Shown piece by piece: positions 39,697 through 46,376 of a stretch of 64,000 bases of DNA. Below the pieces are notes generated by a model. The model saw nothing but the letters and a program-made list of their open reading frames with translations, had not been told where the DNA came from and made no database searches. The position numbers were made by a program, and so were the translations under genes. How positions within the stretch are numbered: the first letter of the stretch is position 1; each line of letters opens with the position of its first letter. This stretch comes from DATCKG01 sp036562385. GTDB lineage: Bacteria > Bacillota > Sulfobacillia > Symbiobacteriales > Symbiobacteriaceae. Location of the stretch: contig DATCKG010000054.1 in NCBI GenBank assembly GCA_036562385.1, positions 30,127 to 94,126 of the forward strand. Reading direction: 5' to 3'.

Positions 39697-40398
39697 TTAG
39701 CGCTCCAACGCCACCCGGGCCGGGTTCACCTTGACGCCCGGACCCATGGTGCTGGAGACGGTGATGCTCCGCAGGTAAGTACCCTTGGCACTGGCCGGCT
39801 TCGCGCGGATGATCGCATCCATGAACGCGCGGAAGTTGGCGTACAGCTTATCCACGTCAAAGGAGACCTTGCCCAGCGGTGCGTGCACAATGCCCGCCTT
39901 GTCGGTCCGGTACTCCACCTTACCGGCTTTGATCTCCTTGACGGCGTTGGCCACGTCAAAGGTAACCGTGCCGGTCTTCGGGTTGGGCATCAACCCGCGC
40001 GGGCCGAGGATGCGGCCCAGCTTACCGACCATGCTCATCACGTCCGGCGTGGCCACGGCGACGTCAAAGTCGAGCCAGCCTTCCTGGATCTTGGTTACCA
40101 GTTCCTCGGCGCCCACGTAGTCAGCACCAGCGGCCTCGGCCTCCTTGGCCTTTTCGCCCTTGGCAAAGACCAGGACAGTGACCTTCTTACCAACGCCCGC
40201 CGGCAGCACCACGGCGCCCCGAATCTGCTGGTCGGCATGGCGCGGATCCACGCCCAGTCGGACGGCGATCTCCACGGTCTCGTCAAAATTGGCAGAGGCC
40301 AGCTTCTTAACCAGTTCCAGGGCCTCCACAGGATCGTACAGCTTCGTGCGGTCGTACTGCTTAATCGCTTCCAGATACTTCTTGCCGCGCTTCGGCAT
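39697..40398 (-). CDS. rplA: 50S ribosomal protein L1
   Basis: L1 forms the mobile L1 stalk at the E site and represses the L11 operon. The 233-aa product starts MPKRGKKYLEAIKQYDRTKL and has LRLGVDPRHADQQIRGAV-like RLGVDPRHADQQIRG and RGLMPNPKTGTVTFDVA. It follows rplK by 103 nt. Confidence 0.98.
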   Translation of the reverse strand: MPKRGKKYLEAIKQYDRTKLYDPVEALELVKKLASANFDETVEIAVRLGVDPRHADQQIRGAVVLPAGVGKKVTVLVFAKGEKAKEAEAAGADYVGAEELVTKIQEGWLDFDVAVATPDVMSMVGKLGRILGPRGLMPNPKTGTVTFDVANAVKEIKAGKVEYRTDKAGIVHAPLGKVSFDVDKLYANFRAFMDAIIRAKPASAKGTYLRSITVSSTMGPGVKVNPARVALER

Positions 40399-40501
40399 CT
40401 GTCATGTTCCTCCCTTGTGGTAAGTCGGTCCTACGGCCGCTCCCCTTCCCGGCGCCCGCCGGGGAAGGATCCCGCGGCCTCCCACAAGCCGAGTAGCCGC
40501 G

Positions 40502-40924
40502 CTACTCGCACTCGACGCCCATGGACCGGGCGGTACCCCGCACCATCCGCTTGGCAGCTTCCAGGTCGGTGGTGTTCAGGTCGGGCATCTTGATCTTGGC
40601 GATCTCCTCGACCTGGGCATCGGTCAGCTTACCAACCTTCTCCTTGTTCGGCACGCCCGAGCCCTTCTCGACGCCCAGGGCCTGCTTGATCAGAACGGCC
40701 GAAGGCGGAGTCTTCAGCACAAATGTAAAGGAACGGTCTTCGTAGATGGTGATCTCGACCGGGATCACCAGACCGACTTTATCCTTGGTGCGCTCGTTGT
40801 ACTCCTTACAGAACGCCATGATGTTGACGCCGTGCTGACCAAGGGCAGGGCCGACAGGGGGGGCAGGAGTAGCCTTGCCCGCAGGCAGCGCGAGCTTGAC
40901 CACTGCGGTGACCTTCTTCGCCAC
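40502..40924 (-). CDS. rplK: 50S ribosomal protein L11
   Basis: L11 lies at the base of the stalk and with 23S rRNA forms the thiostrepton site and the stringent-response sensor. The 140-aa product has LALPAGKATPAPPVGPALGQ and the C-terminal KMPDLNTTDLEAAKRMVRGT. AAGGAGG precedes the GTG/ATG start. It opens the rplK-rplA pair. Confidence 0.98.
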   Translation of the reverse strand: MAKKVTAVVKLALPAGKATPAPPVGPALGQHGVNIMAFCKEYNERTKDKVGLVIPVEITIYEDRSFTFVLKTPPSAVLIKQALGVEKGSGVPNKEKVGKLTDAQVEEIAKIKMPDLNTTDLEAAKRMVRGTARSMGVECE

Positions 40925-41064
40925 TGTGATTCCTCCTTAAATACAGTGTGGTCTGGCGGGCGATCCCATCGCCCTCCCACTGCGGGCAAAGCCCGCACAT
41001 CAAAGAGCGCGCGCCCAAGCGCGCGGCCTTCCTACATACTAGCACAAAACCGAGGTCGGGAACA
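40925..41064 (-). promoter_or_regulatory. rplK leader with three hairpins and a weak promoter
   Basis: An extended -10 (TGCTAGTAT, -10 at 41036-41041) without a good -35 may start transcription here. Downstream lie three clear stems: GCGCGC/GCGCGC (41007-41024), GCGGGC/GCCCGC with an AAA-type loop (40981-40997) and GGGCGA/TCGCCC (40958-40974). The first may also end nusG transcripts. An L1-binding site is expected here from other bacteria, but none is proven. Confidence 0.45.
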
Positions 41065-41073
41065 TGGCGAGGC

Positions 41074-41604
41074 TCAAATCTCCTCGATCTGGCTCACATC
41101 CAGCTCCGCCGCTGTGTCCCGGCCAAACAGGTTCACCAGCACCTTTACCCGGCCCTTGTCCGGATAGGTCTCCTTGATAACCGCCGTATGATCCTTGAAC
41201 GGGCCGGAGATCACGCGCACAGGCTGGTTGACCTCGAAATTCATCACGACACGGGCAGGTTCTTCGAGCTCCTGGGAACGCAGAATCGCCTTCACCTCGT
41301 CGTCCGACAGCGGCACCGGCTTGTTGCCGGAACCTACAAACCCCGTGACCCCCGGGGTATTGCGGACGACGTACCAGGAGTCATCGCTCATGATCATTTC
41401 CACGAGAACGTACCCGGGAAATATCTTTCGCTTGACCTTCTTCTGTTTGCCATCCTTGATCTCAATCGCGTCTTCCGTGGGGACCAGGACCCGGAAAATC
41501 TTCTCCTGCATCTCCATGGATTCGACGCGCTTCTCCAGGTTGGTTTTCACCTTATTCTCATACCCGGAGTACGTATGGATGACATACCACTTTTTCTCCG
41601 CCAT
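41074..41604 (-). CDS. nusG: Transcription termination/antitermination factor NusG
   Basis: NusG binds RNA polymerase and affects pausing, Rho and coupling to the ribosome through S10. The product is 176 aa from the ATG at 41604 (MAEKKWYVIHTYSGYENKV), with an NGN domain (IFPGYVLVEMIMSDDSWYVV) and a C-terminal KOW domain (VRVISGPFKDHTAVIKE). The upstream site is weak; a GTG at 41637 has AAAGG before it, so the true start may be 11 codons longer. It follows secE. Confidence 0.96.
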   Translation of the reverse strand: MAEKKWYVIHTYSGYENKVKTNLEKRVESMEMQEKIFRVLVPTEDAIEIKDGKQKKVKRKIFPGYVLVEMIMSDDSWYVVRNTPGVTGFVGSGNKPVPLSDDEVKAILRSQELEEPARVVMNFEVNQPVRVISGPFKDHTAVIKETYPDKGRVKVLVNLFGRDTAAELDVSQIEEI

Positions 41605-41643
41605 TCCGTTCGGAACGCCAACGCGTCCCAGCGCCACCTGCCT

Positions 41644-41853
41644 TTAATCCCGTCCGAGGAACTTGATAACACCCCACGACAGCGGCAAGTCGAGAAGGAA
41701 CAGGTATACCGCCACCAGGGCCACCATCCCGATGACGATACCGGTCATCTTGAGGGTGCGATCCCAGGTGGGCCAGATCACCTTTCGCAACTCGCCGATG
41801 ACTTCGTTGATGAATGTGCGGGTCGATTCGATCCACGTCTTCATCTTGTCCAT
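41644..41853 (-). CDS. secE: Protein translocase subunit SecE
   Basis: SecE clamps SecY. The 69-aa product has the amphipathic STRTFINEVIGELRKVIWPTW and one membrane helix (IVIGMVALVAVYLFLLDL). The ATG at 41853 has GAGGT seven bases upstream. It stands between tRNA-Trp and nusG, a standard Firmicute arrangement. Confidence 0.95.
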   Translation of the reverse strand: MDKMKTWIESTRTFINEVIGELRKVIWPTWDRTLKMTGIVIGMVALVAVYLFLLDLPLSWGVIKFLGRD

Positions 41854-42019
41854 GACCACGACCTCGCAATCGCAAGAACATGCTCAACACAACAAAACCT
41901 GGCACCACAGCCAGTTGTACTGATTATAACATGGCCCACCCTGCCTGTAAAGCAAAACAGCGGCGGCGAAGCCGCAGACACACACAAACGCGCACGTACG
42001 TGCGCGTTTGCCAGCCATT

Positions 42020-42095
42020 TGGCAGGGGCAGTAGGACTCGAACCCACAACCGGCGGTTTTGGAGACCGCTGCTCTACCAGTTGAGCTATGCCCCT
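42020..42095 (-). tRNA. trnW: tRNA-Trp (CCA)
   Basis: The acceptor AGGGGCA pairs with TGCCCCT, the anticodon loop reads CTCCAAA with CCA anticodon, the T-arm is present (GGTTCGAGTCC), the discriminator is G and CCA is encoded. It lies between rpmG and secE and is probably cut from their common transcript. Confidence 0.97.
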
Positions 42096-42152
42096 GTATG
42101 AGCCGCCGCCTGCTGAAACAGCATGTGCGCCGGCATTCTTGTTTCGGGAACG

Positions 42153-42317
42153 TTAACGGGTCTCCCTGTGAAGGGTATGGTGCCCGCAAACAGGGCAGAA
42201 CTTCCTCAGTTCGAGGCGGCCCGCGTCATTCTTCTTATTCTTCCACGTCGTGTAGTTCCGGTTCTTGCAATCCGTGCAGGCCATGGTGATGATCACGCGC
42301 GCACCCGCCTTGGCCAT
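42153..42317 (-). CDS. rpmG: 50S ribosomal protein L33 (zinc type)
   Basis: The 54-aa product has the two CxxC pairs (ACTDCKNRNY and FCPVCGHHTLHRETR) of the zinc-containing L33. GGAGGT precedes the ATG at 42317 by nine bases. It opens the rpmG-tRNA-secE-nusG unit. Confidence 0.96.
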   Translation of the reverse strand: MAKAGARVIITMACTDCKNRNYTTWKNKKNDAGRLELRKFCPVCGHHTLHRETR

Positions 42318-42372
42318 TCCAGGGACACCTCCCCTCACACCGCAAATCGCTTGCCCTGAACTGTGCTCATAT

Positions 42373-42401
42373 AAGGTATCACGCACAGCAGAGGCTGTCA
42401 A
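42373..42401 (-). promoter_or_regulatory. Promoter of rpmG-tRNA-Trp-secE-nusG
   Basis: TTGACA (42396-42401) and TACCTT (42373-42378) with 17 bases between and TG before the -10. It lies directly after the initiator tRNA terminator. Confidence 0.7.
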
Positions 42402-42405
42402 CAGC

Positions 42406-42449
42406 CCAAAAAGGGCAGCAACCAGAGAACAGTCGTGTTCTCTGGTTGC
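42406..42449 (-). terminator. Intrinsic terminator after initiator tRNA
   Basis: GCAACCAGAGAAC and GTTCTCTGGTTGC form a perfect 13-bp stem, then TGCCCTTTTT. It starts four bases after the tRNA CCA end. Confidence 0.9.
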
Positions 42450-42453
42450 CTGT

Positions 42454-42529
<76 letters not shown>

Positions 42530-42548
42530 GTGTGCATCAGCACATATG

Positions 42549-42577
42549 ATAATAGCGCACCGCGGGGTAGACGTCAA
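42549..42577 (-). promoter_or_regulatory. Promoter of initiator tRNA
   Basis: TTGACG (42572-42577) and TATTAT (42549-42554) with 17 bases between, about 13 nt before the tRNA 5' end. Confidence 0.85.
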
Positions 42578-42610
42578 CCCACCGCAAGGCCCTAGGATTT
42601 TTTCCCTGTT

Positions 42611-43558
42611 TCAATCACCCAGCTGCTCGCTGCGGGTGGAAGAGGTGTCCGGAATCATCAGCGAGGCCAAGATGGAAACAGCCACCACGCTCAGCACAAC
42701 GCCCAAGGAGACCCAGTGGTTGACATGGATCCCCAGCGGCAGGACCAGGAGCTTGCCGCCGATGAAGGCCAGCACCACCGACAGGCCAACCTTGAGGTAA
42801 CGGAACCGGTGGATGACGCCGGCCAGGAGGAAGTAGAGGGCTCGCAGCCCCAGGATGGCAAAGATGTTGGAAGTCAGCACCACAAAGAAGTTCTGGCTCA
42901 CCGCCATGACCGCGGGAATGCTGTCGATGGCGAAGATCAAATCAGTGGCTTCCACCATTACAATGGCGAGCCCCAGCGTAGTCAGCATAAGCCGGCCGTT
43001 TTGCCGGGTAATAATATGGTTCTTTACAAAGCCTGGGTACACCGGCAGGTTCCGGGTGATCCAGCGGTAGACCCGGTTCTGCTCCAGGCCGTCTTCTTTG
43101 TGGTCGCCTTTTAGCATTTTAACACCGCTGTAAAGCAGGAACAGGCCAAACAGGGGCAGAATCCAAGAGAAGCGTTCCACCATGCTGGTGCCGATATAGA
43201 TCATGATGCCGCGCATCACCACGGCACCCAGGACACCCCAGGCCAGCGCCCGGTGCTGCAGGCCGCCCCGGACCCTGAAGAAGTTGAAAATCATCGCGAT
43301 GACAAAGATGTTGTCAACACTCAGGGCTTTTTCCAGGGTATAGCCCGTCAGATATTCCGCCCACCCCTGGGCGCCGTACTTCCAAAACACATAGCCGCTG
43401 AAGAGCAGCGCCACGACCACCCAGGCCAGGGATGTCCAAGCTGCCTCTGCCAGCCCGATATCATGGTCATCCTTGTGCAGGACAAACAGGTCCAGCCATG
43501 TGGCAAATACAACGAATGCGAGGAAAAAGGCTAACTCTAGGCCGTTGACCTCTGCCAC
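42611..43558 (-). CDS. terC: TerC/Alx-family membrane protein, probable Mn2+ exporter
   Basis: The 315-aa product has about nine membrane helices and the family acidic residues within them: ATWLDLFVL, SVDNIFVIAM and EATDLIFAIDSIPAVMA. TerC/Alx proteins export manganese, partly to load secreted enzymes. The GTG at 43558 (MAEVNGLELAFF) is chosen because GGAGG is eight bases upstream; the longer frame is leader sequence. Upstream lies a yybP-ykoY manganese riboswitch with terminator, so the gene should be turned on by excess Mn2+. Confidence 0.92.
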   Translation of the reverse strand: MAEVNGLELAFFLAFVVFATWLDLFVLHKDDHDIGLAEAAWTSLAWVVVALLFSGYVFWKYGAQGWAEYLTGYTLEKALSVDNIFVIAMIFNFFRVRGGLQHRALAWGVLGAVVMRGIMIYIGTSMVERFSWILPLFGLFLLYSGVKMLKGDHKEDGLEQNRVYRWITRNLPVYPGFVKNHIITRQNGRLMLTTLGLAIVMVEATDLIFAIDSIPAVMAVSQNFFVVLTSNIFAILGLRALYFLLAGVIHRFRYLKVGLSVVLAFIGGKLLVLPLGIHVNHWVSLGVVLSVVAVSILASLMIPDTSSTRSEQLGD

Positions 43559-43663
43559 TGGAAAACCCTCCTCGTCAGGTTGGTCAGCCTTCCGCACCTG
43601 ACCGTGCAGACGTCCGATCGGGGTCTCACCCCGCGATCCTCGCAACCACCCCCTGCACAACAC

Positions 43664-43822
43664 AAAAAGGACACGACAAGCCTAGCTTCCTTTACAGGAA
43701 CCTAAGGTCTTGCCGTGTCCCCAGTATTCGCTGGTGGACCGAAACAGCCGGGGGTTCATCACCCGCAATGACCGACTGCTTCACCTGACTGGCGTCAGGC
43801 AGGCTACTCCCCTCAGATGCCA
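43664..43822 (-). promoter_or_regulatory. yybP-ykoY (Mn2+) riboswitch upstream of terC
   Basis: The transcript has the family hallmarks GGGGAGTAGC at the 5' side, CCTGACGCCAGTCAGG and, at the 3' side, GGCAAGACC. The 3' part GGACACGGCAAG also pairs with CTTGTCGTGTCC to make a terminator (43669-43720) followed by TTTTT. Ligand-bound aptamer should free the RNA from the terminator, giving an ON switch for terC. Confidence 0.92.
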
Positions 43823-43828
43823 ATGCAA

Positions 43829-43858
43829 AGTATACCAGTGGGCGGCCCGTCTTGTAAA
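43829..43858 (-). promoter_or_regulatory. Promoter of the riboswitch-terC unit
   Basis: TTTACA (43853-43858), an 18-base spacer, and TATACT (43829-43834) preceded by TGG. It places the transcription start at the 5' side of the aptamer. Confidence 0.8.
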
Positions 43859-43945
43859 GACGGCTTATGCTAAGAAGAAGCGTTTCTTTTCTCCACCAAC
43901 CGGGAAGAATCTTTTCTAAAAGTGTGCGTTTTGGAGGGAATCACC

Positions 43946-44161
43946 ATGCCAATTCCCATGCCGCCGCTTTCATGGCAGTTCTGGATCATCGTGCTGGCCC
44001 TGGCGATCATCATCCTGCTGCTGTGGCGAGTCTCCTCGCTCCTGACACGGCGATCCGACATGCCGTACCGGACCCTCGGCGAACTGGAAGACGCCTACCG
44101 AAAGGGCGCCCTCTCCTGGGAGGAGTACGACCGCTGGCGCCGCCGGTTCAACCAGCGCTGA
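43946..44161 (+). CDS. Small membrane protein with SHOCT-like C-terminus
   Basis: The 71-aa product has one membrane helix (FWIIVLALAIIILLLW, residues 13-28) and a C-terminal segment resembling a SHOCT domain (TLGELEDAYRKGALSWEEYD). SHOCT segments are short amphipathic modules thought to aid oligomerisation; the role here is unknown. GGAGG lies eight bases before the ATG at 43946. It is divergent from the terC unit and convergent with the small acidic gene that follows. Confidence 0.8.
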   Translation: MPIPMPPLSWQFWIIVLALAIIILLLWRVSSLLTRRSDMPYRTLGELEDAYRKGALSWEEYDRWRRRFNQR

Positions 44162-44172
44162 ACCAGCGGCCC

Positions 44173-44328
44173 CTAGTCCGCCGCGCCTAAGAACTCCTCC
44201 TCAGCCTCGTCCCACTGGGTGTCTGAAGTATCCTCATCATCCACGAACTTGCCGGAAAAGCCGATACCGGAGACCGCTTCGGCCGTCACCACAGCCCCGG
44301 TCTCCCAGTTCTCTTCAAAGGTCGACAC
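44173..44328 (-). CDS. Unknown 51-aa acidic protein
   Basis: A GTG at 44328, behind AAAGGGGG with nine-base spacing, opens a 51-codon frame: MSTFEENWETGAVVTAEAVS, then GIGFSGKFVDDED and an acidic end EAEEEFLGAAD. The protein has 15 or more acidic residues and no membrane segment or cysteine. It is convergent with the small membrane protein gene, with 11 nt between stops. I do not recognise the family. Ribosome binding site and regular codon use make it likely real. Confidence 0.55.
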   Translation of the reverse strand: MSTFEENWETGAVVTAEAVSGIGFSGKFVDDEDTSDTQWDEAEEEFLGAAD

Positions 44329-44541
44329 CGAAACAGTCCCCCTTTTCGGGCCACCGGCCCTCGTTCATCTTTGGCTTCAGCATACGCCGCCAGAGGCGTC
44401 CCTGCATGTGAATTCCGGCGAAATGTCGGCATTGTCTTTTAGAGTGTGTGGAGACCGCCGTCACGCGGCTCACCGCCTCTGTACAACCGTTCATCATGCG
44501 ATTTGCGCGTCTCACCGCCCAACCCACGCGCCTGGCAACAC

Positions 44542-44578
44542 AAAAGGAAAGGCCCCGAAGGCGACAGCCTTCGGAGCC
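44542..44578 (-). terminator. Intrinsic terminator after tRNA-Thr
   Basis: GGCTCCGAAGGC and GCCTTCGGGGCC pair (one mismatch) with a four-base loop, then TTTCCTTTTG. It starts nine bases after the tRNA CCA. Confidence 0.85.
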
Positions 44579-44587
44579 CGCTATGTC

Positions 44588-44663
44588 TGGAGCTGGCGAC
44601 AGGAATCGAACCTGCAACCTGCGGTTTACAAGACCGCTGCTCTGCCAGTTGAGCTACGCCAGC
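44588..44663 (-). tRNA. trnT: tRNA-Thr (TGT)
   Basis: GCTGGCG pairs with CGCCAGC in the acceptor arm, the anticodon loop reads CTTGTAA with TGT anticodon, the T-loop is GGTTCGATTCC and CCA is encoded. An extended -10 promoter lies 14 nt upstream. Confidence 0.97.
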
Positions 44664-44676
44664 ACAGGCGTTGCTT

Positions 44677-44682
44677 ATTCTA
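44677..44682 (-). promoter_or_regulatory. Promoter -10 of tRNA-Thr
   Basis: TAGAAT preceded by TGG (extended -10). The base 17 positions further, TGGATC at 44700-44705, is a poor -35 box. Confidence 0.5.
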
Positions 44683-44750
44683 CCACACCTTGTGGTCCGG
44701 ATCCAGGGGGCTACGGGCCATTTTCTCATGTAGGAGGGCCGAAGAGGCCC

Positions 44751-45140
44751 TCAGCAGTTGCACACCGTAGGGAACGGGCAGGTCAGTTGCGGAGCAGGCG
44801 TCTTCACCGGCGGCAGATGGCTCTGACAGACGACCGGGACCTTGCTGGTCTTTGTAACCGGGACATGCAGCACACAGCCGAAGAACGTGGGAATGGGCAC
44901 ATGCACGGTCTGTGTGACCGGGACCAGGACCAGATGATCCACCGGGCAGCTCAACACATTTCTGGCCTGGCCGGGCGTTTCAAAGGTCACCGGCCGGCAA
45001 TCCACGGTGATGTTGCCGACGGGGATCAGATCCTTCGGGTCGAACCCGTTATCCGGGCTGCCATGGTGTTTCCGGTCGCCCGGGTCGTCACAGCCGCAGC
45101 GGTCCTCTTTCGCATCATGATGCTGAAGCAGGCGTGCCAT
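44751..45140 (-). CDS. Unknown Cys/Pro/Val-rich 129-aa protein (possible spore coat or surface protein)
   Basis: From the ATG at 45140 (GGGGGG upstream) the product is 129 aa. The N-terminus is charged and His/Cys-containing (HDAKEDRCGCDDPGDRKHH). The rest alternates short beta-like Val/Pro runs with cysteines (CPVDHLVLVPVTQTVHVPIP, CVLHVPVTKTSKVPVVC) and it ends TCPFPTVCNC. There are nine cysteines and no membrane helix. Such composition resembles spore coat or exosporium proteins, and the neighbour is sigH, but no family is recognised; the role is a guess. Confidence 0.7.
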   Translation of the reverse strand: MARLLQHHDAKEDRCGCDDPGDRKHHGSPDNGFDPKDLIPVGNITVDCRPVTFETPGQARNVLSCPVDHLVLVPVTQTVHVPIPTFFGCVLHVPVTKTSKVPVVCQSHLPPVKTPAPQLTCPFPTVCNC

Positions 45141-45220
45141 CGGTTCCCCCCCTTCCCTACCTTCACCATATGTTTTCAGGAAGGGGATTGACATAACGCG
45201 GCGAAGTCCGCACACAGGAA

Positions 45221-45241
45221 GGACCGCACACTGTGCGGTCC
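45221..45241 (-). terminator. Hairpin after sigH
   Basis: GGACCGCACAGTGTGCGGTCC is a near-perfect palindrome 31 nt after the sigH stop, followed by TTCCTGTG. It may end the sigH transcript. Confidence 0.5.
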
Positions 45242-45271
45242 GCTGTGCCGGCCGCCCGACCCGGCACCCGG

Positions 45272-45937
45272 TCAGGCGTGGCCGAGCTCTTCGCGGCTGT
45301 TTCGATGATCCAGATAGCGCTCCAGCTTCCGCTTCACCCGCTGCAGCGCGTTGTCGATCGACTTGACGTGGCGTTTCAGCTCGATGGCAATCTCATGATA
45401 GGACTTGCCATCCAGGTAGCTCATCAGGACCTTCCATTCCAGGTCGCTGAGGATTTCCCCCATCTTTTCCTCGATGTCCCCGAACTCTTCCCGGCTGATG
45501 ATCAGCTCCTCGGGGTCCGTAATCTTAGAACCGGAGATCACGTCCAGCAGGGTCCGGTCCGAGTCCTCGTCATAAATCGGTTTGTTCAGGGAAACATAGG
45601 AGTTGAGCGGAATATGTTTCTGCCGCGTCGCGGTCTTGATCGCGGTAATAATCTGCCGGGTGATGCAGAGCTCTGCAAAGGCCCGGAAGGAACTCAGCTT
45701 GTCCGAACGGAAGTCACGAATGGCTTTGTACAGGCCAATCATGCCTTCCTGCATGATGTCGTCGCGGTCGGCACCGATCAGGAAGTATGAGCGCGCCTTG
45801 GCCCGTACGAAATTCTTATATTTATTGATCAGGTATTCCAGCGCTTCGTCGGATCCTTCCCGGGCATAATCAACGATATCTTCATCCATCATGGAATCAT
45901 AATCGGTGAAGACATCCCGCTGCGGCGTCGCCGTCAT
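45272..45937 (-). CDS. sigH: RNA polymerase sigma-H factor (sporulation/stationary phase)
   Basis: The 221-aa product is close to Bacillus SigH. Region 2 has ARSYFLIGADRDDIMQEGMIG and the region 2.4 RQIITAIKTATRQKHIPLNS, and region 4 has SYHEIAIELKRHVKSIDNAL. SigH directs early sporulation and competence genes. It lies before the rpmG-secE-nusG-rplK block as in Firmicutes. A consensus housekeeping promoter at 46078-46107 starts a 134-nt leader. Confidence 0.96.
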   Translation of the reverse strand: MTATPQRDVFTDYDSMMDEDIVDYAREGSDEALEYLINKYKNFVRAKARSYFLIGADRDDIMQEGMIGLYKAIRDFRSDKLSSFRAFAELCITRQIITAIKTATRQKHIPLNSYVSLNKPIYDEDSDRTLLDVISGSKITDPEELIISREEFGDIEEKMGEILSDLEWKVLMSYLDGKSYHEIAIELKRHVKSIDNALQRVKRKLERYLDHRNSREELGHA

Positions 45938-46077
45938 GTACCCGTTCCCCTCCCTTTCCCCTATTCGAACAGCTCCGAGATTGGCGGCCCCCAGCCGAAT
46001 AAAAAAGACCCTGCTGATCGGCTGTGAAGGGTAAGAGAGGCGCCTTTGGCAACATAACGCCGTAAACTCTACTGTGG

Positions 46078-46107
46078 ATTATACTCGTTGCTCGGAGACA
46101 CCGTCAA
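46078..46107 (-). promoter_or_regulatory. Promoter of sigH
   Basis: TTGACG (46102-46107) and a perfect TATAAT (46078-46083) with 18 bases between. Confidence 0.85.
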
Positions 46108-46162
46108 GGTGATCAGCCGGACAGGCTATCCAAAACCCTCTTTTAGCGCTATCCGTTAGAAG

Positions 46163-46307
46163 GGAATTGCTCGATTTCTGTCGAATAGCTTTTGAAATCA
46201 CCTAATGCGCAGGCGCCTCCAACGAGGCTGGTGCTAACATGATACTACGCCTGCGCCGTCATAGTCCAAGAGCAATTCCTCCCAAAGCACCACCCGGGAG
46301 GTTTTTT
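46163..46307 (+). ncRNA. Candidate structured RNA: nested inverted repeats plus intrinsic terminator
   Basis: GGAATTGCTC (46163-46172) is complementary to GAGCAATTCC (46270-46279). Inside are GATTTC/GAAATC (46173-46178 with 46194-46199) and GCGCAGGCG/CGCCTGCGC (46207-46215 with 46248-46256), the latter with a CCTC/GAGG subhairpin. CCTCCC/GGGAGG with TTTTTT (46278-46307) follows at once, which sets the plus strand. The only upstream promoter-like pair on that strand is weak (TTGGCA and TACTGT). It does not look like SRP RNA, tmRNA, RNase P or 6S RNA. Confidence 0.4.
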
Positions 46308-46330
46308 CGCACAATCCTGCGGCAGCATGA

Positions 46331-46369
46331 GGGCCGGGGACACGGCGTACGTCGCCGTGTCCCCGGCCC
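46331..46369 (-). terminator. Hairpin after vanW gene
   Basis: A perfect 17-bp stem (GGGCCGGGGACACGGCG arms) with a five-base loop begins eight bases after the stop codon. No T-tract follows, but the stem is among the strongest in the window. Confidence 0.7.
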
Positions 46370-46376
46370 CTTCCGT

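Larger units (their letters stand above)
45938..46376. other. sigH-vanW intergenic region (439 nt)
   Basis: This gap holds, from left to right: a 134-nt sigH leader with a short ACCCT/AGGGT stem followed by TTTTTT on the minus strand (around 46002-46040), the sigH promoter (46078-46107), an exact TGTCGAA match to the Spo0A box core (46179-46185), a nested inverted-repeat element (46163-46279), a plus-strand T6 terminator (46278-46307) and the vanW terminator (46331-46369). No convincing protein gene was found. Confidence 0.7.

Noticed and set aside
46163..46307. Identification of the nested repeat element as 6S, SRP or RNase P RNA
   Set aside because: Length, loop sequences and conserved motifs of these RNAs are absent; it is kept only as an unclassified candidate.
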